From Sceloporus undulatus (taxonomy: Eukaryota > Chordata > Lepidosauria > Squamata > Phrynosomatidae): DNA of 64,000 nt. Each line of letters begins with the position of its first letter. The first letter of the stretch is position 1. A program made the translations under genes and the position numbers. The notes under the pieces are model-generated. The model was not told the DNA's origin, made no database searches, and was given only the letters and a program-made list of their open reading frames with translations. The DNA lies in assembly GCF_019175285.1 (NCBI RefSeq), contig NC_056526.1:8448412-8512411 (forward strand). Direction: 5' to 3'. Of this stretch, positions 34,990-44,019 are shown piece after piece.

Positions 34990-35955
34990 TTGCATCTTTT
35001 TTCGTTAACAGGTATACATTTAAAAAAATAAATAGAACTGGTTAGTTATTTTGTATGACATCACTGTGTACATCAAAATGGGTGCATTTACTCTGGAGCC
35101 TGAGGGCTGCCAACAAATTATTTTGAGTGCTCTGCATCTGTCCGTGGCAGCTTCCATTTTGGTGACTGGAAGTGATACGTCACTCAATCACATTGGGGGG
35201 GGGGGGGGGGTCCTGATTTACAGCGCAATCTTGCAAAACAGTGTATGTCTAAACCCAGTCTAAAATGTACTGGGTTCAGAATTCATTGGGATTTGACAGG
35301 AGAGGTTGTACAGGTGGGTTTATAAGAATGTGTGATGGGAAACCATTTGGAAAGAATTGGCAGAATCCTCACCCATTGTTGCAGTTCTGACACATGTATG
35401 ATCACTATGGCTGTAGTACTGAGCAAGTTGGGTAAAGCAAAGTTTGGGCAGTACTGCATCAGCTAAAGCAGAAGTGGATGGGTTGCATAAGCCCTCAAGA
35501 CAAAGGGCACCTGCTCCTGCCCCCCCCCCCCCCCAATTAAAACATTTTGGCTTTCAAATCAAAGTATGTTTTGGGCCTTCCTGGGGCCCCAGAAGACATT
35601 TGATGGGCATTTGAAGGCAAAACATGTTTACATTTTTCTTTGCAGATTATTGTTTTAACCTCCTAGGTGATCCAAGTGGATCGAAATGTTTTCCATGCCC
35701 CCCTAGAAAAAAATTTGGGGCATTTTGGATCAAAACATTTTGACCCCTAGCGGCCGACAAAAATGCCCCCCCCCCCCATAGTTAGAGCATCACTGAAGCA
35801 AGTGTTTTCCCCATAGAATACTTCTTTATGCACACAAAAGCAAGCACACCGGAGATAAGGTGAGATGAGAGACCTTGTCCGTAGCATGCCAGTTTTGTAG
35901 GGAGGAGAGAATATGTCAATGTCCATGGTACAGTCCACACCATAGTTTGTTGTTA
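34990..35955. other. Intergenic DNA with homopolymer runs
   Basis: No gene was seen. A G-run lies near 35195-35210 and C-runs near 35520 and 35767. These are likely length-variable. Confidence 0.35.
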
Positions 35956-35959
35956 ACTA

Positions 35960-37150
35960 CCCCTGAGTCAATTCTGTCCTGGGCCCAGTACTATTCAACA
36001 TCTTTATCAATGACTTGGATGACAGAATTGGGGGCATGCTTATCAAATTTGCAGATGACACCAATTTAGGAGTAGCTAATACTCCAGAGGACAGGATCAA
36101 AATTCAAAATAACTTGAATAGACTAGAAAGCAGGGCCAAAGCTAACAAAATGAAATTCAACGTGGAGAAATGTACTGCACTTAGGGCGGAAAAATAAAAT
36201 GCACAGATATAGGATGAGGGACATCTGAATGAGACTACATGTGAAAGGGATCTAGAAGTCTAAGTAGACCACAAGTTGAAAATGAGTCAACAGTGCGATG
36301 CAGCAGCTAACAAGGCCAATGCGATTTTAGGCTGCATCAATAAAAGTATAATGTCTAGATCAAGGGAAGTAATAGTGCCACTCTATTCTGCTTTGATCAG
36401 GCCCCATCTGGAATATTGTGTCCAGTTCTGGGCACCACAATTTAAAAAGGATGTTGAGAAACTGGAGCGTGTCCAAAGGAGGGTGACTAAAATGGTGAAG
36501 GGTGGAAACCATGCCCTATGAGGAATGACTTGGGGAGCTGGGGATGTTTAGCTTGGAGAAGAGAAGGTTAAGAGGTGATATGATAGCCCTGTTTAATTAC
36601 TTGAAGGGATGTCATATTGAGGAAGGAGCAAGCTTGTTTTCTGCTGTTCCAAAGAGTAGGACCCAGAGCAATGGATGCAAGCTACAGGAAAAGAGATTCC
36701 ACCTCAACATTAGGAGGAACTTCCTGACAGTAAGGAAGTCTCCTTCCCTGGAGGTCTTCAAACAGAGGCTGTTGGGGATGCTTTGGGGGGTTACACACTG
36801 CCAAAAAGTACGTGCTTGGCACGTACAAAATGGTGGCAGCCATTTTGATATCGTGGACGCTTGGCATCTACATGTTGCGGCACGGAAATGACGCCACATG
36901 TGTGCCATTGGTGCCTTGCGGTGTCATTTCCACGCTGCAAAAAGAACCTGCTTTTTGTGGGTTCTTTTTGTGGCACTGGGCAAACCGTGTGGTTTGTCTG
37001 CTGCGGTTCCCTGGTGCAGCAATCATGGGCGCCCACAGAGTGCCCTTTTTGGGCGCTCTGTAAAGCGCCTTTGATTGACATTTCTTGCATGGCAGGGGGT
37101 TGGACTGGATGGCCTTTGTGGTTTCTTCCAACTCTACAATTCTATGATTC
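35960..37150 (+). mobile_element. CR1 LINE 3' half, split by a PIF-like MITE
   Basis: It reads GPSTIQHLYQ-type text, then [72 protein letters not shown] and [15 protein letters not shown]. The 3' end is GLDGLCGFFQLYNS before 'tctacaattctatgattcta', the CR1 octamer tail. Frame changes show it is dead, but it is less worn than the ITIH2 intron copy. The MITE (36785-37069) interrupts the last 100 bp. Confidence 0.85.
36785..37069. mobile_element. PIF/Harbinger-like MITE with TTT duplication inside CR1
   Basis: Intact CR1 copies in this window read 'gggatgctttgattga' at this point (47.76 kb). Here the text reads 'gatgcttt', the insert, then 'tttgattga', so TTT is duplicated (36782-36784 and 37070-37072). 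The ends are GGGGGGTTACACACTGCC and, reversed, GGCGCTTTACAGAGCGCC. Confidence 0.7.
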
Positions 37151-37154
37151 TATT

Positions 37155-37380
37155 AATTCCAACCCATGGTGACCCTATGGTTGAGACATTTCCAAGAATA
37201 TCCTCCACTGCCTTGCCCAGATCCTGCAAGCCCTTGCCCAAGCTTGACTCAGGCTTGCATCCTTCCGAGGTTGCTAAAATGAGTACCCAGACTGTTGGGG
37301 GCAAATTAGCTTACTTGCTAATTAGCTTACTTGCTGTTCGCCACTATGATCTTTGGAAGAGCGGTATATAAATAAAACAA

Positions 37381-37410
<30 letters not shown>
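37155..37410 (+). mobile_element. tRNA-type SINE with L2-like tail, 5' part replaced
   Basis: From about 37235 it reads 'gcttgactcaggcttgcatc' to 'gcggtatataaataaaacaa' and an (ATT)n tail, matching 52540-52700. The stretch 37155-37235 is instead a BovB-type tail piece ('catggtgaccctatgg'). Confidence 0.6.
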
Positions 37411-37413
<3 letters not shown>

Positions 37414-37745
37414 CCCCTGATCGAGTCTACCAATCTGGTCTGTGGGCTTCCTCTCTTTCTGCTACCCTCAGCCTTTCCTAACGTTATTATTTTTAGTGAT
37501 GCATGCCTTCTCATTGTATAGCCAGAGTATGATTGCTTCAGCTTGATCATCTTGGCTTCCAAGGAGAGCTCTGGTTCGATCTGTTCAAGGACCCATTTGT
37601 TTGACTTTTTGGCTGTCCACAGTATCCTAAGGATTCTTCTCCAACACCACATTTCCAAATACTGTAGTTTATTTTCTTTCTGTCGATTTCCTTCACTGTC
37701 CCGCTCTTGCATCTGTACATGGTGAATGGGGCCAAACATTTGTTA
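37411..37745 (-). mobile_element. BovB (RTE) LINE 3' fragment
   Basis: The minus-strand frame reads MWCWRRILRILWTAKKSNKW and [20 protein letters not shown], then RRHASLKIITLGKAEGSRKR, the BovB C-terminal region. It has no reverse-transcriptase core. Confidence 0.75.
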
Positions 37746-38484
37746 TAGGTGCTGCTCTTTTGGCTAAGATGGGACTATTTCCTTCAGCATATCAATTTGC
37801 TTGTTTCTGCCATTAATTAAAAGCAATTGTGAGAGATTACTCTCTCCGCCTCCCTTTGCCCTAAACTTGGACTCCAAGTATAATTCAACCTAGAAGGGAA
37901 ATTGTTCCAGCCCAGGCATGCTTTAAAATGGGACAAATGCCCAGCTTCTTAGCTCTCTTGGAAAAGAAAAGAAATTGCCAGTAGTTACTGATAGCTAACA
38001 CAAGAGGGGAGGAATTTTGGCGAACCTCTGCCCCTTTTAAATTATTATTTTAAAAGAATATAATCCTTCATGGAAAATTAAGACTGCTTCTTGAAGAGAG
38101 GGAATTGGAGCCTTTTGCATGCCAAAGCTATCCAATGCTGCTCCTGTTGTCACTTTTGAATGCGTATGAAAGAGAGGAGGCTCCTTAAAAATGCTATTCT
38201 CATGTTCTTCCAATTAAAGCTCTCTGAGCTAGCTTGATGTTTCTGTTAGCTTCAGGCTACGAGAAAAAGTATTTTATTTTGGGTGGTTAATTGTACATTA
38301 TGCAACCTAGAATAGTAACAGAAAAGGCAGGATATGCTGGCTGGGGGATCATGGGAGCTGTAACACATCTGGAAGGCTCCAAGTTGGCAAAGGCTTGGTG
38401 AGGGTGACTCAGGTTGGTTCCTGCTTGGTCAGTGGATGGGCTTCAGCCAACTAAGCCTGAGTTTCTCAAGAGGCATTTATGAGG
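37746..38484. other. Intergenic DNA, no feature recognised
   Basis: Mostly unique-looking text with one worn MITE-like patch near 38340-38395 ('gatcatgggagctgtaacac'). Confidence 0.3.
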
Positions 38485-38615
38485 ATCAACTCTGGACATC
38501 TTCAAAAAGAGGCTGGTCAACAACCTGCTGGGGATGCTTTAGCAGAAGAACTTGCACTGAGCAGGGTTGAATTTGATGCCCAGTGAAACCCCTTCCAACT
38601 CTTTGATTCTGTCCT
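38485..38615 (+). mobile_element. CR1 3' terminal fragment
   Basis: It reads 'cttcaaaaagaggctggtca' then 'ctgctggggatgctttagca' and 'ccttccaactctttgattct', the CR1 3' end only. Confidence 0.6.
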
Positions 38616-38745
38616 TCATGATGGCTGCTGGACTCCCACCACAAGATTTCAAGAAGTTTGGATATATGAGATTTGAGAACTCACAGAAGCCTGGACCTCT
38701 TCACAAGAGGACCTTTTCTCATGAGACTTGAAATGGTTGTTATCA

Positions 38746-38944
38746 GGCTGAATCCACACTGCAGAAATAATTCCAGTTTGACACCACTTTAGCTGCCATG
38801 GCTCAATGCTATGGAATTGTGGGGACTGTAGCAAAGCTGGGGTGCCACAACAAACTACTGTACAATTCCCACAATTCCATAGCATTAATCCACGGCAGTT
38901 AAAATGGTGTCAACCCAGAATATTTCTGCAGTGTGAATTCAGCC
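38746..38944. mobile_element. PIF/Harbinger-like fold-back MITE
   Basis: The ends are GGCTGAATCCACACTGCAG and, reversed, GGCTGAATTCACACTGCAG, nearly perfect for 45 bp. The flanks are TCA and TTA. The core 'ggaattgtggggactgtagc' and its inverse resemble the ZNF143-type motif. Confidence 0.65.
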
Positions 38945-39660
38945 TTAGCCTGTCTCATGTGTCCCAGCCAGTCTCAGTAGTCCCTTATTGCTATTTTGAA
39001 AACCGGGAAACTCTAAGTGGGCTTCAGGCAACAAAGTGCCTTGGGTTGACTCTGCCAACAAAACTTACAAAGGGTGTGGAGGCTTAACTTTATATGCTAC
39101 CAAAGACTTTTGGGGAACCCTCCAAATAAATATTTCCATCCTTTGATATAACATGCACACAATTTCATTTAAATTCCTGTTGTATTTCCACCCCTTTTAT
39201 TTTTACAAGTTGCGACCCATCTTGCTTCTTAATATTAAAATTAAAATATTTTCTGGCTGGTGTCAAGTAGTTTAATTTATTCTGTTTTGTTCTGATGGAG
39301 CGTTTTTGTTTGCTTGTTTTGACTTTAGGCATTGTATACTCATGGTGTAATGTAAGATCAGGATTCAATTTCCCCTGGAAATCCACTGAATGACATTGGA
39401 CTAGTCACATACTCTTACTTCCAGAAAACCTTGTGGTAGATTCACCATAGGATCACGAGAAGTAAGACATGACTTGAAAGCACATAACACTATTAGATTT
39501 TTAGGGTAGGGTTTGCATCTTCTTTTGCATACTAACTAAGCTTGGAAAAATTACCTCTCTGAACTTGTACTTCCACAGTCTTACTGTTGGAAATCCCTTA
39601 TGTTGGTCAGGGGAGTGTGAGAATTGTAGTCCAAAAAGTAATGTTCCAATAATCTGAGTA

Positions 39661-39883
39661 CAGTCGGCCCTCCCTATCCACAGATTCAAGCATCCATGGC
39701 TTGAAAATATTCTAAACAAGTATACATTTCAAATAACAAACCTTGATTTAGCCATTTTATATAAGGGATAGCATTTTACTATGCTGTTATATTTAATGGG
39801 ACTTGAGCATCCAAGGATTTTAGTATCCACGGTGTGGGTGTGTGTCCTGGAACCAAACCCCAGCAGATAACAAGGGCCCACTG
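39661..39883. mobile_element. Tigger-type MITE, first of two adjacent copies
   Basis: CAGTCGGCCCTCCCTATCCA at the left and 'caagggcccactg' at the right, both bordered by TA. The interior has 'catccatggcttgaaaatat' and 'gacttgagcatcc'. Confidence 0.65.
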
Positions 39884-39891
39884 TAGTAATA

Positions 39892-40105
39892 CAGTGGACC
39901 CACTGTCTCCACAGATTCAAACAACCATGGCTTGAAAATATTTTAAAAAATATAAATTCCAAAAAGCAAACCTTGATTTTGCCATTTTATATAAGGAACA
40001 TCATTGTATGGTACTATTGCCAATAATGAGACTTGAGCATCTATGGATTTTTGTATCCATGGGGGCTCCTGGAACCAAAACCCAGCAGATACCAAGGGCC
40101 CACTG
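39892..40105. mobile_element. Tigger-type MITE, second adjacent copy
   Basis: Same family and direction as the preceding element, eight bases further on: TA-CAGTGGACCCACTGTCTCC to 'caagggcccactg'-TA. Shared inner phrases occur in the same order. Confidence 0.65.
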
Positions 40106-40348
40106 TATGCACGACATTTTAAACATGTGTTGTATGATATTTCAAAGAAGAAAATTGAGAAATTTTTGTGGAAACTCTTGCTGGGCAGGGTGTTTGTGAA
40201 AGTATTTGTTGGTGAATCAGGGCCTCATATTAGCAACAGAGTGCTGCCACCACATATTGCTGGCATGCACTCCCTTCACCAAGCTTGCCCAGAATAAGTT
40301 TGGCTCTTGAGCAGAAAGAGATCCTTGATAATTCAAGCCTAAACTCTT

Positions 40349-40552
40349 CTGGAGATCCGGTATGGTATAGTGGTTTAAGCATTGGACTATGACTCTGGAG
40401 ACCAAGATCCAATGTCCTGCTTGGCCATGGAAATCCACTGGGTGACCCTGGGTGAATCAGACACTCTCAGCCCCAGAAAACCCCCATGATAGTTCACCTT
40501 AGAGTTGCCATAAGTTGGAAAGAACTTGTAGGCACTCAACAACAACAAACTC
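40349..40552 (+). mobile_element. tRNA-derived SINE with BovB-type (ACA)n tail
   Basis: Box A-like 'tggtatagtggtttaagcat' and a box B-like 'gagaccaagatccaat' sit 35 bp apart. Then comes 'ccatggaaatccactgggtg' and the 'gttgccataagttggaaaga' tail to 'caacaacaa'. The tail resembles BovB 3' ends, so BovB probably supplied the enzyme. Confidence 0.75.
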
Positions 40553-40599
40553 TCCCTAGAAGCCAGAATGACTAAATGAGGTTATTTGTGGTGGTGGGT

Positions 40600-40895
40600 G
40601 TGGGTGTGTTGGGCTATGTGGCCGTGTTCTAGAAGAGTTTATTCCTGACATTTTGCCAGCATATGTGGTTAGCATCTTCAGAGAATGCTGGCATGGAAGA
40701 GAGTGGGATATATATATATCTCAAGACTCAGCACATGCAAATCAAGAGTCACACAGTATATATACCCCACTCTTGTCCATGCCAGCATTCTCTGAAGATG
40801 CCAGCCACAGATGCTGGTGAAATGTCAGGAATAAACTCTTCTAGAACATGGCCACATAGCCCAAAAAAACCACAAAAAACTATGGATGCGGGCCA
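40600..40895. mobile_element. Long fold-back MITE with AT microsatellite centre
   Basis: The arms 'gtgttctagaagagtttatt' and 'aataaactcttctagaacat' are inverted over about 110 bp each, around a centre of (TA)n text and 'catgcaaat'. A deleted copy is at 8762-8905 and a partial one at 44905-45170. Confidence 0.65.
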
Positions 40896-40917
40896 TGAAA
40901 GCCTTTGACTTCACACT

Positions 40918-41110
40918 AAATGAAGTGATTGTATTTTGGACACATCAGGAGCTGACATGATTCACTGGGGTAAAAAAAAGATAACACCTGTTAAATTAGA
41001 AGGCAATAGAAAAAGAGGCACAGGTGTATTGATTCATTTAAGGAAGCCACAGCTGCCCTGAATTTGAAAACCTGAGCAAGGTTGTTGATGACTCATGGGG
41101 GATTTCTCAT
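40918..41110 (+). mobile_element. BovB-type 3' end, worn
   Basis: 'tgattgtattttggacacat' and 'attgattcatttaaggaagc' follow the order of the BovB end at 48.9-49.2 kb, ending with 'cacagacttgccataag'. Confidence 0.45.
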
Positions 41111-41137
41111 TCACAGACTTGCCATAAGCAAAAGCCT

Positions 41138-41732
41138 AGTTGTTAGGTACCTTTAAGTCAACCCTTCTCCAAGGGTTTTCTTGGCAAGATTTCTTTAGAG
41201 GTGTTTTGCCCTCTGAAGCTGAAAGAACATGACCTGCCAATAAGAAACAAGTCCTCATAACTGTTCATATCACGAAGGGGATCTCCCCAGAGAAGATTTT
41301 GACCCCAAAGGAGCTCATTTTTGGTAAGCAGGTTTATTGCCTTCACATGCCAATACTAATTTTCAATGTGGATGTGTTAGTTTCTCTTGCAGCACAAAGA
41401 TGAGAAAATAAGGGGGAGAAAGGAATCCAGCAGCATTTTTAAGACTGTCTGGTTCTTATTTTAGCATGAGTTTGGGTGGCTGTTTGTTTGGGTATTTGGG
41501 CAATGAGGAGGTTTGATTGCTTCATAGACTTTACAACATCGAGGCAAGATCTGGATTCCGCAGAATGTGAGGAGAGGCAGGGAGTGTTGAGAAACACTTA
41601 AAAGATCAAAGGAGATTTTGGTCTTGTTTGATCTGGCAGAACTTATCCAGTGGGTTTCCATGGCTGAGCTGGGATTCGAACTCTGGTCTCCAAAGTTGTA
41701 GCTCAAACCATTTCTCCACGCTGGCTCTCCTT
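41138..41732 (-). mobile_element. (ACA)n-type SINE split by about 400 bp of other DNA
   Basis: The minus-strand SINE tail is at 41138-41244 and its tRNA head at 41645-41732 ('gggattcgaactctggtctc' holds the reversed box B). The intervening block 41240-41643 is not part of any other SINE copy here and begins TGCCA and ends TGGCA. Confidence 0.55.
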
Positions 41733-42046
41733 ATACACAGAGCCTGAAGATAATTTTATGCACAACATTTTAAATAATATTTTTGTGCATGAAACAAAGT
41801 TTGTGTCCCTTGAAGCATCAGAAAGCCAAGTTGTCTCTGTCTCAGCCACTTAAGGGGCCAATATTTGATTTTGGAGAGTACTGAATTTTGAAATTCCAGA
41901 TAAGGGAGGCTCAATCTGTACTGAATGTGATATTGTTGATATTTTTATTGCTAAAAGATATAAACTATCCCAAATTGATGTAACTCAGGTAAAATACTAA
42001 TAAATAAGATATCATGACAATAATACATTAAAAACAGAATAGCATT

Positions 42047-42216
42047 GGACTATGACTCTGGAGACCAGTGTTCGAATTCCGACTCTGCCTTGGAACCCCA
42101 CTGGGTGACCTCTGGCAGGTCACACTCTCTCAGCCTCAGAGGAAGGCAATGGCCAGCCCCCTCTGAAGAAACCTTGCCAATAAACTGGAAACGGATTGAA
42201 GGCATACAACAACAAG
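42047..42216 (+). mobile_element. tRNA-derived SINE, 5' truncated
   Basis: It starts inside the tRNA part ('ttggactatgactctggaga'), has box B-like 'tgttcgaattccgac', then the usual body. It ends 'ggcatacaacaacaaga'. Confidence 0.65.
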
Positions 42217-42382
42217 AAGTAATACAAATAATTATAAAATACAAATGTGAAGTCACTTTTAATATAAATTAACAGCCCCAAAATGCAATATTAAAACCTT
42301 TATTTTCTTTTTTAAATTATTTTTATTCATTGAAATAAAGTATTACACAATTATTACACACTACATAATAAAAGCAAACTAA

Positions 42383-42599
42383 GGCCCAAACCAGAAATAA
42401 TCCAGGTTGAGACTGCTTTAACTGCCCTGGCTCAATGCTAACGAATTGTGGGAACTGTAGTTTTATTATTGTTATTAAACTTTATTTATATAGTGCTATA
42501 GATACAATTAAAAAATTGAATTCCCAGGATTCCCTTGCACTGTGCCAGGCCAGTTAAAGCAGTCTCAAATTGGATTATTTCTGTAGTGTGGATTGGACC
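42383..42599. mobile_element. PIF/Harbinger-like MITE with perfect TAA duplication
   Basis: The ends are GGCCCAAACCAGAAATAATC and, reversed, GGTCCAATCCACACTACAG; TAA flanks both sides (42380-42382 and 42600-42602). It is inserted by a short L2-like '(ATT)...tttatttatatagtgcta' stretch in its centre, near 42463-42510. Confidence 0.65.
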
Positions 42600-42669
42600 T
42601 AAAACAGCTCATTCCTTTGCACATAGCTTCCATATAGTACATTGATAATATGTACAATATATGTGTGTA

Positions 42670-42855
42670 CAGTGGGTCCTTGTTATCCACTGGGGTTTGT
42701 TTCTGTTTCCAGGATTCCCTGTGGACAACAAAGTCCATGGATGCTCAAGTCCCATTAAATACAATGGCATAGCAAAATGGTGCCCCTTATACAAAATGGA
42801 AAATCAAGCTTTGCTATTTGGAATTTATTCTTTTTAAAAAATATTTTCAAGTTGT
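42670..42855 (-). mobile_element. Tigger-type MITE, one end
   Basis: It begins TA-CAGTGGGTCCTTGTTATCCA and carries, reversed, the same inner phrases as the copies near 39.7 kb ('gatgctcaagtcccattaaa'). The far end is worn. Confidence 0.55.
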
Positions 42856-43390
42856 GTGTGAATAAATATAGTTTATTTATAGTATAATGTATATAATACA
42901 CACACTCACATACACTGTGCATATATATATAAGCGCACACATATATAATACATTTAAATGAAAGCAATTTCCCCTTAAACACTGTAACCTCGCATCCTTC
43001 CCTGACACCCTCCAGTTTTGTGTGTTATGATATTATAAAACCTTTCAAATGAATTGTTTTAAAATAAAATATGACTAAAGACCATCTTATTCAGAAAGGT
43101 ATTGAAATAACAGAAACAGAATGGCTCCCAGTGGATGGATTTTGTAAAAATAGATGGAAATAAGGTAAAGAAAGATAAATGTAATAATTGATACAAGTAA
43201 ATCTTTGTGGGAACTGTTCAGACATATATATATATATAACAAGAGACTAGTGAGTCTTGGAACTGAGGCGGAGCGAAGGAGTAGTCCTTGCAAGTGATTG
43301 AAGTACAATTGGTTTCAATTTACGAGGAACGGATCAGATATTTATAATTATATTTGTATTAAAAAAGAGGGGAAAAGCCTGATTTATTTT

Positions 43391-43492
43391 TAATCTTTAT
43401 TTTTTTATAAATATATATTTTATTTTTTTAGCATTTATCTCAAAAATGCTAAAAATAAAATAAATTACATATTTATAAAAAAATAAAGATTA
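43391..43492. repeat. 102-bp AT-rich palindrome upstream of TAF3
   Basis: The left arm begins TAATCTTTATTTTTTTATAA and the right arm is its near-exact inverse, with a loop of about six bases near 43437-43442. A second copy of 'atctcaaaaatgctaaaaa' follows at 43510. It may extrude a cruciform. Confidence 0.7.
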
Positions 43493-43675
43493 AAAAATAA
43501 AGCCTGATTTATCTCAAAAATGCTAAAAAAATAAACACAATAAATTTATTTTTAAAATCCCCACCAAGAAATGAACAAAAATGAAATTTTAATTATTTAT
43601 CTTTTTTTAAATAAATAAATAAAAATAATGACACTTGGGGCCAGCAAAAAACCAACCAAACAAACCCAAAGAAAG

Positions 43676-44019
43676 GGTTTGAAAGAAAAAGAGAGAAAGA
43701 GAAGAAAGAGGGGAAAGGAGTGCAAGGAAGCCAAGCTTCCCTCTGCTTCTTCCCTCCTTCCATGGCTGCGTAGCCGATGCCGGAGCAATCGATGGCAAGC
43801 GCCGCGCTCTTCTCTGTCTTTCTCTGCCTGCGTCCTTGCTATCGACCCGCTCTGGGCTCGGCGAGTTCTGCCTGCCGACCCCAAGATGGCGGCGGCGGCG
43901 GTGGCTGAAGCAGCAGAAGGAGAAGAAGCGGGAGCTGTTGCTGCTGCTGCTGCTGAGGCGCCTTCTTCTCCGGCGCGAGGCCGGGCCATGGCCCCCGGGG
44001 GCCGGTGAGGAGGAGGAGG
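43676..44019 (+). promoter_or_regulatory. TAF3: TAF3 promoter and 5' leader
   Basis: A purine-only stretch (about 43676-43738) is followed by a CpG-rich block running into exon 1. AAGATGGCGGC at 43883-43893 is a full YY1 motif, of the kind that sits just after the transcript start in many TATA-less promoters. The start site is therefore probably close to 43870; this is inference. Confidence 0.55.
43886..44008 (+). CDS. Upstream ORF in the TAF3 leader, 40 codons
   Basis: The ATG lies inside the YY1 motif and the frame ends with TGA 11 bases before the TAF3 ATG, in another frame. The product would be Ala/Glu-rich (MAAAAVAEAAEGEEAG...). It exists only if transcription starts upstream of 43886. 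If translated it could dampen TAF3 initiation. Peptide function is not implied. Confidence 0.35.
   Translation: MAAAAVAEAAEGEEAGAVAAAAAEAPSSPARGRAMAPGGR

Noticed and set aside
44005-44019. An earlier GTG start for TAF3
   Set aside because: The ATG at 44020 gives exactly the conserved MCESYSR start; GTG initiation is not expected.
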